NCBI GenBank assembly: GCA_944377405.1
Contig: CALWES010000003.1
Location: 1 to 64,000 of the forward strand
Direction of reading: 5' to 3'
From: an uncultured Lachnospiraceae bacterium
Lineage (GTDB): Bacteria > Bacillota > Clostridia > Lachnospirales > Lachnospiraceae
Length of the DNA: 64,000 bases
Positions within the stretch are counted from its first letter, which is position 1. Each line of letters starts with the position of its first letter. The notes below the pieces were generated by a model. That model saw nothing but the letters and a program-made list of their open reading frames with translations, was not told the origin of the DNA and did no database searches. The translations under genes were made by a program, and so were the position numbers. Below, in pieces: positions 62,665-64,000 of the stretch.

Positions 62665-64000
62665 ATGAGAACAGCAGGTGTGTTACTGCCTATTTTTTCT
62701 CTGCCGGGAAAATATGGCATCGGGACCTTTGGAAAAGAGGCATATAAATTTGCGGACAAACTGAAAAAAGCAGGACAGAGCTACTGGCAGATCCTGCCTC
62801 TGGGCCCTACCAGCTATGGGGACTCTCCCTATCAGTCCTTTTCGACCTTTGCCGGAAATCCATACTTTATCGACCTGGAGGCTTTCCCGGAGGAGATTCT
62901 GAAGAAAAGGGACTGCAGGGCCTGTGATTTTGGCAGGGATCCCCGCAGGATCGATTACGGGAAGCTGTACCAGAAGCGGCTTGGCCTCCTTTATAAGGCC
63001 TACCAGGTGGAGAACTACCTGGGACTGGAAGGAAGGTATCCGGACTTTTCCGGCTTCTGCCAGGAAAACAGCTTCTGGCTGCAGGACTATGCCCTGTTCA
63101 TGTCCCTGAAGGAGGAACACGGAGGAGCCCCCTGGTATGAGTGGGAGGAGGGCCTCAGGAATCATGAGGAGGAGGCCCTGGCCCCTGCAAGAGAACGGCT
63201 GGGAGATCGGATCCGTTTCCACTGCTGGCTCCAGTTCCATTTTGCAAGACAGTGGAAGGCCCTGAAGGAATATGTGAACGGCCTTGGCATCCGGTTCATC
63301 GGGGATATCCCCATCTATGTGGCCCTGGACTCCTCAGACGTGTGGGCCCAGCCGGCACTGTTTGAGATGGATGAAAAAAGACGGCCCTCCTGTGTGGCGG
63401 GAGTGCCTCCCGACGGTTTCTCCGCCACAGGACAGCTGTGGGGGAATCCCGTATATGACTGGGAATACCACAGGTCCACAGGCTATGATTGGTGGATCAG
63501 ACGGATCAGTTATACCCTCCGGATGGTGGATACCCTGCGTATCGATCATTTCAGAGGCTTTGATGAATATTACTGCATCCCCTTTGGGGATACCACGGCG
63601 GAGCGGGGCATCTGGAAAAAGGGCCCCGGTATGGAGCTTTTCAATGCTCTGAAGCAGCGGCTGGGAGATCTGCCCATCATTGCGGAGGATCTTGGATTTT
63701 TAACGGATTCCGTCCGCAGGATGCTCCGGGAAAGCGGCTATCCGGGAATGAAGATCCTGGAGTTTGCCTTCGATTCCAGGGAGCAGTCCGATTATCTGCC
63801 CCATAAATGGCCGAAGAACTGTGTGGCCTATACAGGCACCCACGACAACCAGACTTTTGCCGCCTGGTTCGGGGAGCTTTCCGCAGCAGACCGGAGGATG
63901 GCGGTGGATTACATGGGCCTTTCGGGACGTCCCCGGGAGGAATGGAATGAATATGCCATCAGGATGGCTCTTGAAAGCGCTGCCGATACGGTGATCATCC
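62665..64000 (+). CDS. malQ: 4-alpha-glucanotransferase, truncated by the window edge
   Basis: The visible 445 residues of this GH77 amylomaltase start RTAGVLLPIFSLPGKYGIGTFG and include LPLGPTSYGDSPYQSFS, the nucleophile region TLRIDHFRGF (Asp), the acid/base region IIAEDLGFLT (Glu) and THDNQT (Asp); the C-terminal end (about 50 residues) lies beyond 64,000. It transfers alpha-1,4 glucan segments between maltodextrins in the cytoplasm, matching the transporter just upstream, 33 bp away. AGGAAAGACGG precedes the ATG. Confidence 0.96.
   Translation, partial: MRTAGVLLPIFSLPGKYGIGTFGKEAYKFADKLKKAGQSYWQILPLGPTSYGDSPYQSFSTFAGNPYFIDLEAFPEEILKKRDCRACDFGRDPRRIDYGKLYQKRLGLLYKAYQVENYLGLEGRYPDFSGFCQENSFWLQDYALFMSLKEEHGGAPWYEWEEGLRNHEEEALAPARERLGDRIRFHCWLQFHFARQWKALKEYVNGLGIRFIGDIPIYVALDSSDVWAQPALFEMDEKRRPSCVAGVPPDGFSATGQLWGNPVYDWEYHRSTGYDWWIRRISYTLRMVDTLRIDHFRGFDEYYCIPFGDTTAERGIWKKGPGMELFNALKQRLGDLPIIAEDLGFLTDSVRRMLRESGYPGMKILEFAFDSREQSDYLPHKWPKNCVAYTGTHDNQTFAAWFGELSAADRRMAVDYMGLSGRPREEWNEYAIRMALESAADTVII

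Noticed and set aside
1..64000. CRISPR arrays, insertion sequences, prophage genes
   Set aside because: No evenly spaced direct repeats, transposases or phage structural genes were seen; the only recombinase is the Xer-type one at 854-1705.

Overview
The window is Gram-positive, low-to-mid GC Firmicute DNA and looks like a member of the Lachnospiraceae (Clostridia); I cannot name the genus. The signs are DUF3793 and DUF4250 genes, a fused SecDF followed by tgt and yajC, iron-sulfur two-subunit L-serine dehydratase genes, several choline-binding-type cell-wall repeat proteins, and strong AGGAGG ribosome sites with TTGACA/TATAAT-type promoters. Most of it is ordinary chromosomal backbone.

Layout: (1) 1-4,980: a tRNA-Pro, then a ~4 kb island with a Xer-type tyrosine recombinase, a thioredoxin-like lipoprotein, a candidate ~70-nt RNA and a cell-wall-binding surface protein. 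It is bounded by two 28-bp dif-like sites (11-6-11) with the same asymmetric spacer in opposite orientation. I read this as a self-contained invertible segment, and it is the most interesting feature. (2) 4,980-17,920: a surface-polysaccharide operon with dTDP-sugar genes (rmlA, rmlB, rmlD, no rmlC), glmM, leuA, UDP-galactopyranose mutase, three glycosyltransferases, a sugar aminotransferase and trmL. (3) 17,990-24,330: a secreted repeat protein, acyl-ACP thioesterase, an LspA-like protein, then secDF-tgt-yajC behind a structured leader. (4) 24,415-25,521: a minus-strand flavodoxin/DUF3793 pair behind a perfect 11-2-11 palindrome that looks like a metal-regulator operator. (5) 25,830-39,930: ddl, a membrane protein, then rpoB-rpoC-rpsL-rpsG-fusA-tuf with internal promoters. 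(6) 39,940-48,640: a subtilase, another cell-wall-binding protein, an MsmX-type ATPase, a PucR-type regulator with a YesL-type protein, a ParB-like/BMP fusion and a phosphoesterase. (7) 48,640-57,470: serine dehydratase, tyrS, two exported proteins, an amino-acid ABC transporter, a histidine phosphatase and a ZIP metal transporter. (8) 57,570-64,000: an ABC-F protein and a maltodextrin-type ABC transporter behind paired LacI-type operators, ending in a 4-alpha-glucanotransferase cut off by the window edge.

How the parts fit: the rml/glf/glycosyltransferase block would make nucleotide sugars and assemble a cell-surface glycan, while the three repeat proteins would sit on the wall, one of them in the invertible island. 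The solute-binding protein, two permeases and glucanotransferase form an oligosaccharide import and processing set that lacks its own ATPase; the MsmX-type ATPase at 42,877 could serve it. All gene calls rest on reading the translated sequence and family knowledge; no database search was possible.
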